Virus record (IMG/VR): IMGVR_UViG_3300043427_000815
Span: 1-30,850 of that record
From: a virus
Reading direction: 5' to 3' (one strand)
DNA length: 30,850 nt
This document shows positions 15,557 to 22,432 of this stretch, one piece after another; the first letter of the stretch is position 1; each line of letters starts with the position of its first letter. The position numbers were made by a program, and so were the translations under genes. The notes beneath the pieces are model-generated. The model saw nothing but the letters and a program-made list of their open reading frames with translations, had not been told where the DNA came from and ran no database searches.

Positions 15557-15754
15557 CTAAGGGAGCGGTGGGGAACTATCTGGAGATTCCGGAGAGTTGA
15601 CCAGCCCACAGCGACCCCAATAGCCGCGTTGCGATAGGGGGTTTTCTTGGCGCCTGTTTGATGCGGGATAGCGCGTGTCCGCATTGACCCAGCGGATGTT
15701 GCCGATCTTGCCCGCGTGGCTGGAAATGTAAATAAAGAATGGAAACTCGGTCAT
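15557..15754 (-). CDS. Small hypothetical protein
   Basis: This 65-residue protein begins MTEFPFFIYISSHAGKIGNIRWVNADTRYP and has a Ser/Pro-rich tail (NSPESPDSSPPLP). The ATG at 15752-15754 forms an ATGA overlap with the stop of the cysteine-containing gene upstream, which decides this start over longer in-frame options. The N-terminal half looks like a small beta hairpin domain (FFIYISS...IGNIRWVN). No family recognised. Confidence 0.55.
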   Translation of the reverse strand: MTEFPFFIYISSHAGKIGNIRWVNADTRYPASNRRQENPLSQRGYWGRCGLVNSPESPDSSPPLP

Positions 15755-15921
15755 TGGGGGAGAGAGGTCAAGCAGTTGCTTGGCATAACTGGCACCCACC
15801 ATTTCACGTAGGTGTAATGACCTCCGGTCCGCATCACGCGCTGCTCCCAGACAACGCACAAGCCGGAGCCGTCGTGGTTCATCTTGAAACAGCCAGGCGA
15901 ACAGTTGGCCGCCTCTTCCAT
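15751..15921 (-). CDS. Small cysteine-containing hypothetical protein
   Basis: This 56-residue protein begins MEEAANCSPGCFKMNHDGSG and includes LCVVWEQRVMRTGGHYTYVKWWVPVMP. Its C7, C11 and C22 with H16 could bind a metal. Its TGA overlaps the ATG of the next gene (ATGA at 15751-15754). The frame stays open upstream of the ATG through another CDGAH stretch, so the true start could lie upstream at a non-ATG codon, although a terminator-like hairpin occupies that region. It is short and the function is unknown. Confidence 0.5.
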   Translation of the reverse strand: MEEAANCSPGCFKMNHDGSGLCVVWEQRVMRTGGHYTYVKWWVPVMPSNCLTSLPQ

Positions 15922-15949
15922 GCTGAGTAGGTGAGCGCCATCACAGGAT

Positions 15950-15977
15950 GGAACAAAGAGGGGGGGCTTGCGCCCCC
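15950..15977 (-). terminator. Putative rho-independent terminator (minus strand)
   Basis: On the minus strand a perfect six-base stem GGGGGC / GCCCCC (15972-15977 with 15962-15967) closes a GCAA tetraloop, a GNRA loop of high stability. It is followed by C then CTCTTTGTTC. It begins ten bases after the stop of the gene at 15987-16259. The T-tract is imperfect, so termination may be partial, allowing read-through into the genes to the left. Confidence 0.5.
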
Positions 15978-15986
15978 GTTTGAGAA

Positions 15987-16259
15987 TCAGTTGATGGCAC
16001 GGTTGGCGAGCATGGTGTCGGCGGTAGTGAGGCGTTGCATCAGTTGGGGGAGGATGTGGAAGTGACCCTCACGCTTGGCGGCTTCAATCATGTTCAGGGT
16101 CTCAGCGCGGAACTCTTGCCATTGCTGACGCTGGGAGGGTTTGGCAGGAGAGGTGATGGTGTGATTGATGTGAGCGGAAGGCTTGGCGTTGACCGCGAGG
16201 TTGGCTGCCTTAAAAGCGGCGATCTCGGCTGCGGTGCGGGTGGGGTTGAAGCGGGTCAT
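15987..16259 (-). CDS. Small basic hypothetical protein
   Basis: This 90-residue protein begins MTRFNPTRTAAEIAAFKAANLAV and contains QRQQWQEFRAETLNMIEAAKREGHFHILPQLMQRLTTAD. The C-terminal half looks like a helical hairpin and the N-terminal third is basic. It is the first gene downstream of terL, separated by 93 bases that contain a promoter-like element, and is followed by a hairpin terminator. It may therefore be its own transcription unit, expressed apart from the structural genes. No family recognised. Confidence 0.65.
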   Translation of the reverse strand: MTRFNPTRTAAEIAAFKAANLAVNAKPSAHINHTITSPAKPSQRQQWQEFRAETLNMIEAAKREGHFHILPQLMQRLTTADTMLANRAIN

Positions 16260-16295
16260 TGTCTTGTGTGTGGTGGGGTCGCCCCCTGTCCCTTA

Positions 16296-16325
16296 ATTAT
16301 GGGGTATACCCCTACCGCTTGGCAA
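16296..16325 (-). promoter_or_regulatory. Candidate sigma70 promoter with internal GGGGTATACCCC palindrome (minus strand)
   Basis: On the minus strand TTGCCA (16320-16325) is followed by 18 bases and CATAAT (16296-16301), each one mismatch from consensus. The spacer contains the perfect 12-bp palindrome GGGGTATACCCC (16301-16312). This points toward the small gene at 15987-16259, whose start lies 37 bases downstream. A palindrome in the spacer is a typical repressor or activator site. The same GGGGTATAC core recurs at the early promoter near 22453. Confidence 0.45.
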
Positions 16326-16352
16326 GCACCCAGGTGGACAGCTTGCAGATCG

Positions 16353-17693
16353 TCAGTACAAGCGGATGCCCGTGCTCCGTCCCGCGTTCGCCTGCAATGG
16401 GTTGAACTCACGCCACACCACATACCCCAAGGCATCAACCATGTGATCGTGCCCCGCCTCCTTGTCCGGCTCGCCCTTCTCCGTCCAGCTCTGCAGCTCC
16501 AAGCACTCGATCAACTTCGGGCAGCCCTGGCCCACCGTCAGCCTTACCTGCCCTTTCCCGTTTTCCAACAGAGCTTGAACAGCAGCCACCCGATCACGAA
16601 CGGCAGGATTAGACCGACCGGACTGGTTGCTAAAGCCATAGGACTCAAGGATTTGAATATCTGTTCTTGAGGCGTTTGTGGAGCGATTGCCGCCCGAGGC
16701 GTCAGGATATACATAGATACGGTGATCGGGATAACGGCGCTTGATCTCTTGAGCCAGGGCGTCGGTGTCATGGGCTCCACTGATCTCATCAACGACAGCC
16801 AGCCTGTCGCCACTCCGCACCGTAACCACGGCGGACATGTTGCCCACGTTGAAGTCCACGCCAATTCGCAAAGGTTCACGGGAGAAATCGGCAAGGGTCG
16901 CCACCACATGCTTAGCCCTGTCGAACCTGTCGTAAACCTGTCCCGTATTGAGATTGACCCACTGGCCTTCGAGGTACGACTTGATTAACTGCGGCGGGTA
17001 GTTCGCCATCAGGCTGTCCACAAACCCATCAGGCAAAAATGGGTTATCCATCGTGCGGGCACGGATCAGCGCGGTATCTTCCCCGGCATTACGGTCAAAC
17101 GTGTCAAACGCCCAGCCATAACCCTCAGGCGTCGTAGCGGCGTAAAACTGCTGCACGTTGCCAGCACGAAGACGGGCAAGGGCCATCCGTGTTGCCTGCT
17201 CTGCTACGCGCTTGTTCGCCGTATCCGCCTCATCGAATCCAATGGCGCAAAGGTTCTGACCACGAATCCGGTTCCACGTTTCCATCGTCCTCAGAAGGAT
17301 GGTGTGACTGCCCTCCGCGAAATGGAGCTGATATTCCGGCAACGGGCTGACGCGGAAGTCAAACGGGATTTCCCATTCCTCTAATAGGTCATCCATCGTG
17401 CGCTGCAGGATGTCGCGCAGCATCGGGGCGACCGGCTCAAACAGGGCGGACACGTAGCCGATGTTGAGGGCTGCCATATGAACAGCCTTGGCAACGAGGC
17501 CATGGGTCTTGCCAGCACCGAACCCGCAGACAAGGGCAAGCTTGCGATGATCCGTGTCATCACAGAAGGCGAGCTGATGCGGCAAGAGCGTTTGCCGAAT
17601 GCGAGCTAGGGCTTCGGTAGCGGGCGGGCCAGTGAGCTGAGCAGTTGGCGGTTCAAGGAGATTGCCACCAGGCGCGTTAGCCAACAGGCTCAT
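16353..17693 (-). CDS. terL: Terminase large subunit
   Basis: This 446-residue protein is a complete two-domain terminase. The ATPase domain has a Walker A-like GFGAGKT (57-63), Walker B CAIGFDEAD (149-157, D154/E155) and a coupling motif AATTP (185-189). The RNase H-like nuclease domain has GVDFNVG (D280), YPDASG (D331) and HDHMVDALGY (D420), the acidic triad. It packages DNA through the portal and cuts concatemers. Its ATG overlaps the terS stop by four bases. The length is on the short side of normal but all motifs are intact. The packaging mode (cos or pac) cannot be told from the protein alone. Confidence 0.96.
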   Translation of the reverse strand: MSLLANAPGGNLLEPPTAQLTGPPATEALARIRQTLLPHQLAFCDDTDHRKLALVCGFGAGKTHGLVAKAVHMAALNIGYVSALFEPVAPMLRDILQRTMDDLLEEWEIPFDFRVSPLPEYQLHFAEGSHTILLRTMETWNRIRGQNLCAIGFDEADTANKRVAEQATRMALARLRAGNVQQFYAATTPEGYGWAFDTFDRNAGEDTALIRARTMDNPFLPDGFVDSLMANYPPQLIKSYLEGQWVNLNTGQVYDRFDRAKHVVATLADFSREPLRIGVDFNVGNMSAVVTVRSGDRLAVVDEISGAHDTDALAQEIKRRYPDHRIYVYPDASGGNRSTNASRTDIQILESYGFSNQSGRSNPAVRDRVAAVQALLENGKGQVRLTVGQGCPKLIECLELQSWTEKGEPDKEAGHDHMVDALGYVVWREFNPLQANAGRSTGIRLY

Positions 17694-18007
17694 AAATCAA
17701 AGCCGATGAGCTTGGCTTGAAGTTGAACGGCGTTGACGGCTACTTGCGTTTGGCCGCGTTTATAAGCCGATTGTTCGTAGGTACGAAGTCTGCCGAGGGC
17801 TTCAGCGAGCCAAGCAGGTCGCGCCATATCTGCATCTTGTTCAAGGCGAATACGAGCGCGTTGAATGTATTCATCTGTTTGACGATTTGATAGGCCCCAT
17901 TGGTTAGCGCCGAATTGAACAATTTGGCCACGTGATTGTCCTTCGGTCAAAAGACCGTAAATGGTGTCAACACGGAAGTTGACTTCAGCGGCGGTAGAAC
18001 GCGCCAA
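17690..18007 (-). CDS. terS: Terminase small subunit
   Basis: This 105-residue protein has an N-terminal helix-turn-helix-like segment (FRVDTIYGLLTEGQSRGQIVQFGANQWGLSNRQTDEYIQRAR). A helical oligomerisation region follows (LAEALGRLRTYEQSAYKRGQTQVAVNAVQLQAKLIGFDL). Its place just upstream of terL, with an ATGA overlap, and its size fit a small terminase, which recognises the packaging site and loads the large subunit. The start is TTG at 18005-18007 (LARSTAAE, read as Met); no ATG lies nearby in frame and no clear ribosome site is seen. The 10-bp repeat array lies 144 bases upstream and is a candidate target. Confidence 0.85.
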   Translation of the reverse strand: MARSTAAEVNFRVDTIYGLLTEGQSRGQIVQFGANQWGLSNRQTDEYIQRARIRLEQDADMARPAWLAEALGRLRTYEQSAYKRGQTQVAVNAVQLQAKLIGFDL

Positions 18008-18150
18008 GTTTGCGGGAAAAGCGATGCAAACAGGATAAACCCAAAAGATGCATTCGGTGCGAGTGAGACAGATTTGAGACGCGGAGGAGACCCAAGCTTT
18101 GCCGAAATCGCGTGTTGCAGGGGCTTGCCAGCCAAAAAAATCAGACTAAG

Positions 18151-18240
18151 GTTGACCCGCAGATTTCCGGGATTTGCCGGAGATTGCCGTAATCTTCCGA
18201 GATTTGCCGCAGATTTCCGGAATTTGCCGGACTGTGCCCC
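18151..18240. repeat. Nine helically phased 10-bp repeats in the late/early divergence region
   Basis: The gene-free 266 bases between terS (minus) and the initiator-like gene (plus) contain nine consecutive 10-base units starting at 18151, 18161 and so on to 18231. The loose consensus is RATTTGCCGG. CC occupies positions 7-8 in all nine units and CCG positions 7-9 in eight. Within the array, a 24-bp segment at 18158-18181 recurs at 18208-18231 (50 bp apart) with one mismatch. A seven-base A-tract lies just before (18134-18140). The period equals one helical turn and is not a multiple of three, so it is not a protein repeat. It probably binds several protein copies on one DNA face: origin iterons, a terminase site or an operator. 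Confidence 0.85.
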
Positions 18241-18273
18241 AAACCCATTGCAGCGACTGACTTTTCAAAACCG

Positions 18274-18996
18274 ATGCCTAAACGCCTTGAGCTTCGCTTA
18301 CCCGACGAGGTGATTGAAGATGTGCTTAGACACAAGCCCAGAACCCTGTCCCTGCCTCAGTTTTGCCTGTTTTTGATTGAAATAGGGGTTGACAGGGAGG
18401 CTAAGCTACCCGCGTACCGTGTCGGTGCGGGAAACACAAGTAACCTCTCAACGGAGCAGGTGAAAGTTACGCCTGCATCACCGGAACCTTCAGACGAATC
18501 AGAAGATTCAGGCTTGCAGGCTCTTGGCTGTTCTGCTCCTGAAGATTTTGGTTTTGAACTAACTAATTTCTTGGGGGATGGTGTCGGGAGGGAGTCTGAG
18601 GGAACCCCTAGGAAGGCCCCTTCTTTAGTTGTGCCGCAGGCAAGAAAACCTGTGGAAAAACGCCATCGGACGGAGTACGCCCCTGAGTTTCAAAAATGGT
18701 GGAAGCTGTATCAGTCGTCTCCTTCTAGGGCGTCAAACCAGAGCAAGCCACGAGCGTATGAGGAATGGAAGGTGGCAAAAGGTGGCCATGGCGCCGAGTG
18801 TTTGCTGTCCGCCCTTGAACGGAACATCAACGATCAGAAAGCAAATTTGAAATCAGGCAACTTCTGTTCCCCCTTGCCCGATGCCTTCCGTTGGATCCGT
18901 GACGGGCGTTATGAGGTTTGGCTTGAGGAGCACAAGGTCCAAGCTGCCGGGCGTCAATGGAGCGCTGAGCTGGGCTGCTGGATTGAAAACGACTGA
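18274..18996 (+). CDS. Putative replication initiator / helicase-loader type protein
   Basis: In this 240-residue protein residues 1-45 (PKRLELRLPDEVIEDVLRHKPRTLSLPQF) look like a small DNA-binding or ribbon-helix-helix-type domain. Residues 50-130 are Ser/Pro/Glu-rich and probably disordered. Residues 138-216 carry a signature common at the C-terminus of phage replication proteins of the O/DnaA-like or DnaD-like kind: F-x-x-W-W-x-x-Y, W165, LLSALERN and then a P-x-P..W-I-R-x-G-R-Y-E-V-W ending. It is the first gene of the rightward arm, directly beside the phased repeats, as expected for an initiator with its origin. The exact family is not certain. Confidence 0.6.
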   Translation: MPKRLELRLPDEVIEDVLRHKPRTLSLPQFCLFLIEIGVDREAKLPAYRVGAGNTSNLSTEQVKVTPASPEPSDESEDSGLQALGCSAPEDFGFELTNFLGDGVGRESEGTPRKAPSLVVPQARKPVEKRHRTEYAPEFQKWWKLYQSSPSRASNQSKPRAYEEWKVAKGGHGAECLLSALERNINDQKANLKSGNFCSPLPDAFRWIRDGRYEVWLEEHKVQAAGRQWSAELGCWIEND

Positions 18997-19001
18997 TCGC
19001 C

Positions 19002-19289
19002 ATGAAACTGTATTCACCAGAGGCCAAGGGCAAATACGTGTGGCAGGTGGCTGACTCGAAGACCAAACAGGTCAGCTACAGCGTCACTACGACCCGTACG
19101 GCCCCGCCAGACGCCTGCTATGGGCATCCCATCGGCAAATACGACGACGAGGGCCTGTACCTGACCTTCTGCCCGAACGTGGGCGCAGATGACCCCAAAA
19201 GCCCGCTTGCCGCTCGCTACGTGATCCACCCGCTTGCCAGGGCTGATCAGGAGAGATCCCAACGGGAGAGGCTGTGGAGGGAAATTTGA
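19002..19289 (+). CDS. Small hypothetical early protein
   Basis: This 95-residue protein reads KLYSPEAKGKYVWQVADSKTKQVSYSVTTTRTAPPDACYGHPIGKYDDEGLYLTF. Beta strands come first and a charged helix ends it (ARADQERSQRERLWREI). It lies five bases after the initiator-like gene and is probably co-transcribed. Two cysteines (DACYGH, TFCPN) are too few for a clear metal site. I do not recognise a family. A longer frame overlapping its end is a non-native extension of the next gene. Confidence 0.65.
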   Translation: MKLYSPEAKGKYVWQVADSKTKQVSYSVTTTRTAPPDACYGHPIGKYDDEGLYLTFCPNVGADDPKSPLAARYVIHPLARADQERSQRERLWREI

Positions 19290-19389
19290 GTGCCAATACA
19301 AAAACCGTCATCCGTGCGCTCTTAAGCGTATAGATGGTCTGTACGGTAAGCAGCACGCAGAGACTTCTGCGATCAACGAGCCCACTGCC

Positions 19390-19980
19390 ATGACAATTAC
19401 TCTTCCCAGGCGGGAAAAACCCGCTGCCAAGGTCGGCCCACGTCTTGAAATCTCACCCTTGGAACTCAAGGATTGGCTGAAGCTTGAACACGGCCTTAGC
19501 AAGTTGCTTACCGAAGCAGAATCGTGGGAGCCGTTTGCATGGAAGGGCAACGACCTTTCCGCTCCGCTCCGCGCCCTTTATGTGGCCGAAAGTCGCGGCC
19601 TTCTCTCCCGGCGTGCTGATCGCGCTGTTGAAGTCGCTATTGCTGACATCGCCGCTGACATCAACGGTTACCTCACGTCTTTCGGCAAAATTCCGATCAC
19701 TGAAAACACGGTGCTCAATAATCTGCGCTTAGCTTCGCAGTATGTCTCAGCCGCTGTTGGCGTTTCGATTATTCCCGACCGTGGATCAATGAGTGTTCGT
19801 CTTGTTGATCAATATGAAACCGTTGGAAATATCGAGCGTTATTTCGAGCAGATGAAGCCAAAGCTCAAGAAATTGAGTTCACAGCTTGATCACGCCGTTT
19901 CCTGTGGTTACGACATCAGCCACGTCCTGACAGCCTCTGAAGAAACCACTGGCCTCAAGGTTCTTCGCGCAGCAGCTTGA
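19390..19980 (+). CDS. Hypothetical early protein, mostly helical
   Basis: This 196-residue protein starts at ATG 19390 (MTITLPRREKPAAKVGPRLE). The open frame extends to 19234, but that extra 52 residues are Cys/Arg-rich and overlap the previous gene, so they are probably not translated. The centre (LSAPLRALYVAESRGLLSRRADRAVEVAIADIAADINGYLTSFGKIPITENTVLNNLRLASQYVSAAVGV) is helical with a possible DNA-binding section. No family is recognised. It is followed by a plus-strand terminator and by the DUF3102-like gene. A role in replication or host takeover is only suggested by position. Confidence 0.65.
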   Translation: MTITLPRREKPAAKVGPRLEISPLELKDWLKLEHGLSKLLTEAESWEPFAWKGNDLSAPLRALYVAESRGLLSRRADRAVEVAIADIAADINGYLTSFGKIPITENTVLNNLRLASQYVSAAVGVSIIPDRGSMSVRLVDQYETVGNIERYFEQMKPKLKKLSSQLDHAVSCGYDISHVLTASEETTGLKVLRAAA

Positions 19981-19984
19981 TTTG

Positions 19985-20015
19985 TCCCGGCCCTCTTCAC
20001 GGGGGCTTTTTCTTG
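19985..20015 (+). terminator. Putative rho-independent terminator (plus strand)
   Basis: Directly after the stop at 19980, GCCC (19990-19993) can pair with GGGC (20003-20006), extended by a G-T pair, and is followed by TTTTTCTT. An alternative CCCG/CGGG pairing exists. The stem is short, so it may terminate only part of the transcripts before the next gene at 20024. Confidence 0.5.
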
Positions 20016-20023
20016 TTCCCACC

Positions 20024-21037
20024 ATGACAACTGCAATCATCCCCGAGGTTCTTACTACCTCAACCCAAATCCTTGAAACCTCTCCGATGACTGAATCGGA
20101 AGAGAAGGAATTAGTGATTGTCAAAACGGCAATCCAAACCGCTTACGCCGACAAACTTGAACGCGATTTAGCTATTGGCGCCGGTTTGCTACAGATTTTC
20201 CGCCGCAAGCTCTATCGGGGCGTAAGAGGCGGGCGTAGCTGGAAAGAGTGGCTAACCGAAGAATCTGCCGACCTAACAGCAGGACGCGGCGCGCTTGGTG
20301 AAGACACAGCCCAACGCCTACGAGGCTTTTATCAATTCCGTGTCGAACTGTTACAGGCGTCCGCCCATGGGCGGGCGGGAGTTTCCTTGCCCACAAGCCC
20401 AAGGCAAGTTCGCCCCCTGTTAGGCCAGCTTGATAGCCACCCAGAAGCCGCCATTGAAATGTGGAAGGCTGCCTGTGCCCAAGCTGGCAAGGGTAATGTT
20501 CCTACTTTTGATCAGGTCAATCGGGCCGCTCTTGCGTATAAAGCAAACCAAGACAATCACGCTCGAAGATTAAGCGAAGCTCAGCAAACGGCTCAGCGAA
20601 TGGCGGTTCAAGCATCAATCAATAGCCGTGAAGTCTTGAACGACAAAGAAGAAGAGGTAGAAACTTTTGCGTTTACTCCTCCGCGTCCAACCTCCCCTGC
20701 GCCCTCTATACCGGCCTGGGAGCTTGAAAAAGATGACAGCAGTATTGACGCCGTTACCGAATGCAGGCGCATTACATCAGCGCTAAACGATGCGTTCAAA
20801 TCAATTTCAACGTTGCGCGGCATTCTTTACAGCCAGATCAATCGCCACGGTGATGAATACTTGCAATTCCTGCGTCAGGTTGATGCTGGTGTTTACAGCC
20901 TGAGCAACATCGACGACCAGATCGCCCAGCTAGGCGAAGACGTTGAATTTGTACTTGACCTGCTGCAAACCAGTGTTGGCGTTGGCGAGCTTGCTAAAGC
21001 AACGATTGATGTTAGTTCAATTCCCTCGCGCCAATAA
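20024..21037 (+). CDS. DUF3102-like early protein with coiled coil
   Basis: This 337-residue protein starts at ATG 20024 (MTTAIIPEVLTT). Residues about 35-105 (VKTAIQTAYADKLERDLAIGAGLLQIF, SWKEWLTEE, EDTAQRLRGFYQF) resemble the DUF3102 pattern of plasmid and phage proteins, in which an I-G-x-L...W-x-x-W-L...T-A-Q-R core is followed by helices. That group often has ParB-like or DNA-associated contexts. The middle contains a PPRPTSPAPSIPAWELE linker. The C-terminal 80 residues form helices with little charge bias. The function is unknown. The upstream 14 codons read through terminator sequence and are excluded. Confidence 0.6.
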   Translation: MTTAIIPEVLTTSTQILETSPMTESEEKELVIVKTAIQTAYADKLERDLAIGAGLLQIFRRKLYRGVRGGRSWKEWLTEESADLTAGRGALGEDTAQRLRGFYQFRVELLQASAHGRAGVSLPTSPRQVRPLLGQLDSHPEAAIEMWKAACAQAGKGNVPTFDQVNRAALAYKANQDNHARRLSEAQQTAQRMAVQASINSREVLNDKEEEVETFAFTPPRPTSPAPSIPAWELEKDDSSIDAVTECRRITSALNDAFKSISTLRGILYSQINRHGDEYLQFLRQVDAGVYSLSNIDDQIAQLGEDVEFVLDLLQTSVGVGELAKATIDVSSIPSRQ

Positions 21038-21057
21038 AAAGGGGGCGAAACCGCCCC
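21033..21057 (-). terminator. Hairpin terminator facing the minus strand
   Basis: GGGGCG (21042-21047) and CGCCCC (21052-21057) form a perfect stem with a four-base loop. On the minus strand it is followed by C and TTTTTATTGG, a proper T-tract. On the plus strand the hairpin directly follows the stop of the preceding gene but lacks Ts. It may guard against leftward transcription as well as weakly ending the rightward one. Confidence 0.5.
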
Positions 21058-21068
21058 TCGTCAGAGTT

Positions 21069-21104
21069 CCCACTGCTGACATACCCATTCTGCCCCACTG
21101 CTGA
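21069..21104. repeat. Pair of direct repeats CCCACTGCTGA
   Basis: CCCACTGCTGA occurs at 21069-21079 and again at 21094-21104, exactly 25 bases apart. Both copies lie in the 73-base gap before the GTG start at 21111. They could be operator half-sites or a short duplication. No good promoter was recognised here. Confidence 0.5.
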
Positions 21105-21110
21105 TGTTCT

Positions 21111-21590
21111 GTGAACAACTCAACCAAAACCCGCATACGAAATGCCGTTCTTGACGCTCTCAGCGACGGTGATGACATAGCCGCCCATGAAATTCTTGGT
21201 CTATTGGTGTCGCAGCCACAAAAGGATCAAGGCGCAACAGTAGTACAGCAACTGGCTTTGCCGGGCGCCAAGATTATTGTTGATGGCCCAGCGCGAGACT
21301 ATCACTATTGGATGAGATTCATACGAGAAAAATTTATACCATTTATGCATAGAAATGGACGCGAGCAGTTTACTAGTTATGAAGTGCTTAGTTGGCTCTG
21401 CAACTGTGGCAATCTTCAGCTAACAGCAGGTGATACTGAGGTGCTTGCTAATGGCAAAGAGGTATGGAGGAATCAAGTTTATAGTGCCCTTTCAAACCTT
21501 AAGCAGATGGGAGTATTAGATGCAGAGCGTTTTGCGAAGTCCTATACGATCAAAGGCGTAAAGGGAGTTGAGGATGAAACCAGCGTTTGA
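21111..21590 (+). CDS. Hypothetical protein with winged-helix-like C-terminal half
   Basis: This 159-residue protein has a GTG start at 21111. The first third is a helical region (NSTKTRIRNAVLDALSDGDDIAAHEILGLLV). The middle carries RDYHYWMRFIREKFIPFMHRNGREQFTSYEVLSWL, and the end (EVWRNQVYSALSNLKQMGVLDAERFAKSYTIKG) has the spacing of a winged helix: helix, recognition helix and hairpin. It could be an early regulator or DNA-binding replication protein. No specific family is recognised. It overlaps the next gene by 17 bases. Two 11-bp direct repeats lie just upstream. Confidence 0.65.
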   Translation: MNNSTKTRIRNAVLDALSDGDDIAAHEILGLLVSQPQKDQGATVVQQLALPGAKIIVDGPARDYHYWMRFIREKFIPFMHRNGREQFTSYEVLSWLCNCGNLQLTAGDTEVLANGKEVWRNQVYSALSNLKQMGVLDAERFAKSYTIKGVKGVEDETSV

Positions 21591-22014
21591 GCTGGCAGAG
21601 GTCCGGCGTTTACTTCGTCGTGGGGTAGACGCTGGCCACTGGACCATTCAGGATTTAGACGTGCCATCTCAGGGTTGGCGCATCAGTATGGAAGACGCCA
21701 AGCGCATCCCCGGCTTTACACCCCCTCCCTACCGCAACCTTCTCAGAGATGAGCCCACACCAACAGAGCGCGTCGAAATCGTCAGCCCCCGAGACTTCGC
21801 GGTGGTTGAAGCCCCTCCCAATCACATTCAACGAGGAGGCACACCGCTATCAATGGGAGCCGACCGGGCAATGGTTGAGCCATTCGGTCACGAAGGTCTG
21901 CAAGGGCACGAAGGACCCGTGGGCAATGAAGCGGATCATGGAGACGAAGCACATCTGGGAACCGCGTGGGAAGTCGGTGCATCTGGCGTTGGAGAATTTT
22001 CTGACGACTGGTGA
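21574..22014 (+). CDS. Small hypothetical protein whose 3' half overlaps the exonuclease gene
   Basis: The ATG at 21574 follows a good ribosome site (GGGAGTTGAGG) and encodes MKPAFELAEVRRLLRRGVDAGHWTIQDLDVP. It goes on through PGFTPPPYRNLLRDE, a pattern I associate with small proteins in cyanobacterial phages. After about residue 85 the composition turns Gly/His/Glu-rich and looks non-native, because it is read over the exonuclease gene in another frame (266-base overlap to the stop at 22014). The functional part is probably the first 85 residues; the tail may be a side effect of a lost earlier stop. The function is unknown. Confidence 0.6.
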   Translation: MKPAFELAEVRRLLRRGVDAGHWTIQDLDVPSQGWRISMEDAKRIPGFTPPPYRNLLRDEPTPTERVEIVSPRDFAVVEAPPNHIQRGGTPLSMGADRAMVEPFGHEGLQGHEGPVGNEADHGDEAHLGTAWEVGASGVGEFSDDW

Positions 22015-22429
22015 CCCTGGCGATTGGCCTGCGGAATACAGCGAATGGGTGGAGCCGTTAATTGAGCATTCCGTATGGCAGACCTATGAGGCGGTGGCGT
22101 GTGAGTACAGGCTGGCCGATGTTGAGCGTTCGATTGCCGGGAGCTTTGATTGCCTGCTGAGGCGGAAGGATGATCATCGGCAGTTGGTGCTGGTGGATCT
22201 GAAGACCCAAGGGAAGGCCGATGCCAGCCCGTATGACGTGAGCCCGCAGTTGGGCGGCTACCTGGGGATGCTGAGCCTTCACTGGCCTGATTTGTACGTA
22301 CAGAAAGCGGGTGTGCTGTGGGCTAGGCCGGGGTCAACGACGCTGCAGAAGGTGGATGTGGATGAGGCGGTGATTGAGTGGCAGGGCGCTCGTGATGCGT
22401 TTTTGATGCTGAACGAACCTGAGTTCTAG
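21749..22429 (+). CDS. PD-(D/E)XK exonuclease, RecB/Cas4-like
   Basis: This 226-residue protein has a nuclease core: ITFNEEAHRYQW near residue 25, GKSVHLALENFL (H78), E119, then GSFDCLLRR with D134, LVLVDLKTQ with D150 and K152, and QLGGYL with Q167. This is the H...E...D...D-x-K...Q-x-x-x-Y order of RecB-like / Cas4-like 5' exonucleases used in phage recombination and replication. It is upstream of the RusA and annealing protein genes, making a recombination set. The ATG start at 21749 lies inside the preceding gene. A later TTG at 21806 is possible but would still overlap. Confidence 0.85.
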   Translation: MSPHQQSASKSSAPETSRWLKPLPITFNEEAHRYQWEPTGQWLSHSVTKVCKGTKDPWAMKRIMETKHIWEPRGKSVHLALENFLTTGDPGDWPAEYSEWVEPLIEHSVWQTYEAVACEYRLADVERSIAGSFDCLLRRKDDHRQLVLVDLKTQGKADASPYDVSPQLGGYLGMLSLHWPDLYVQKAGVLWARPGSTTLQKVDVDEAVIEWQGARDAFLMLNEPEF

Positions 22430-22432
22430 GGG

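Noticed and set aside
15755-15859. Longer version of the gene at 15557-15754
   Set aside because: The extra residues are read over the cysteine-containing gene in another frame, and the ATGA overlap favours the shorter start.
18151-18240. CRISPR array
   Set aside because: Units are 10 bases, contiguous and without spacers, and there are no cas genes.
17936-18313. Open frames over the phased repeat region, with repeating RNLP or GNLRQI
   Set aside because: The apparent protein repeats come from 10-bp DNA units read in three frames; the frames also cross terS and the initiator-like gene and lack starts with ribosome sites.
19234-19389. Upstream extension of the gene starting at 19390
   Set aside because: The 52 extra residues overlap the previous gene, are Cys/Arg-rich and unlike the rest; ATG 19390 begins the native-looking part.
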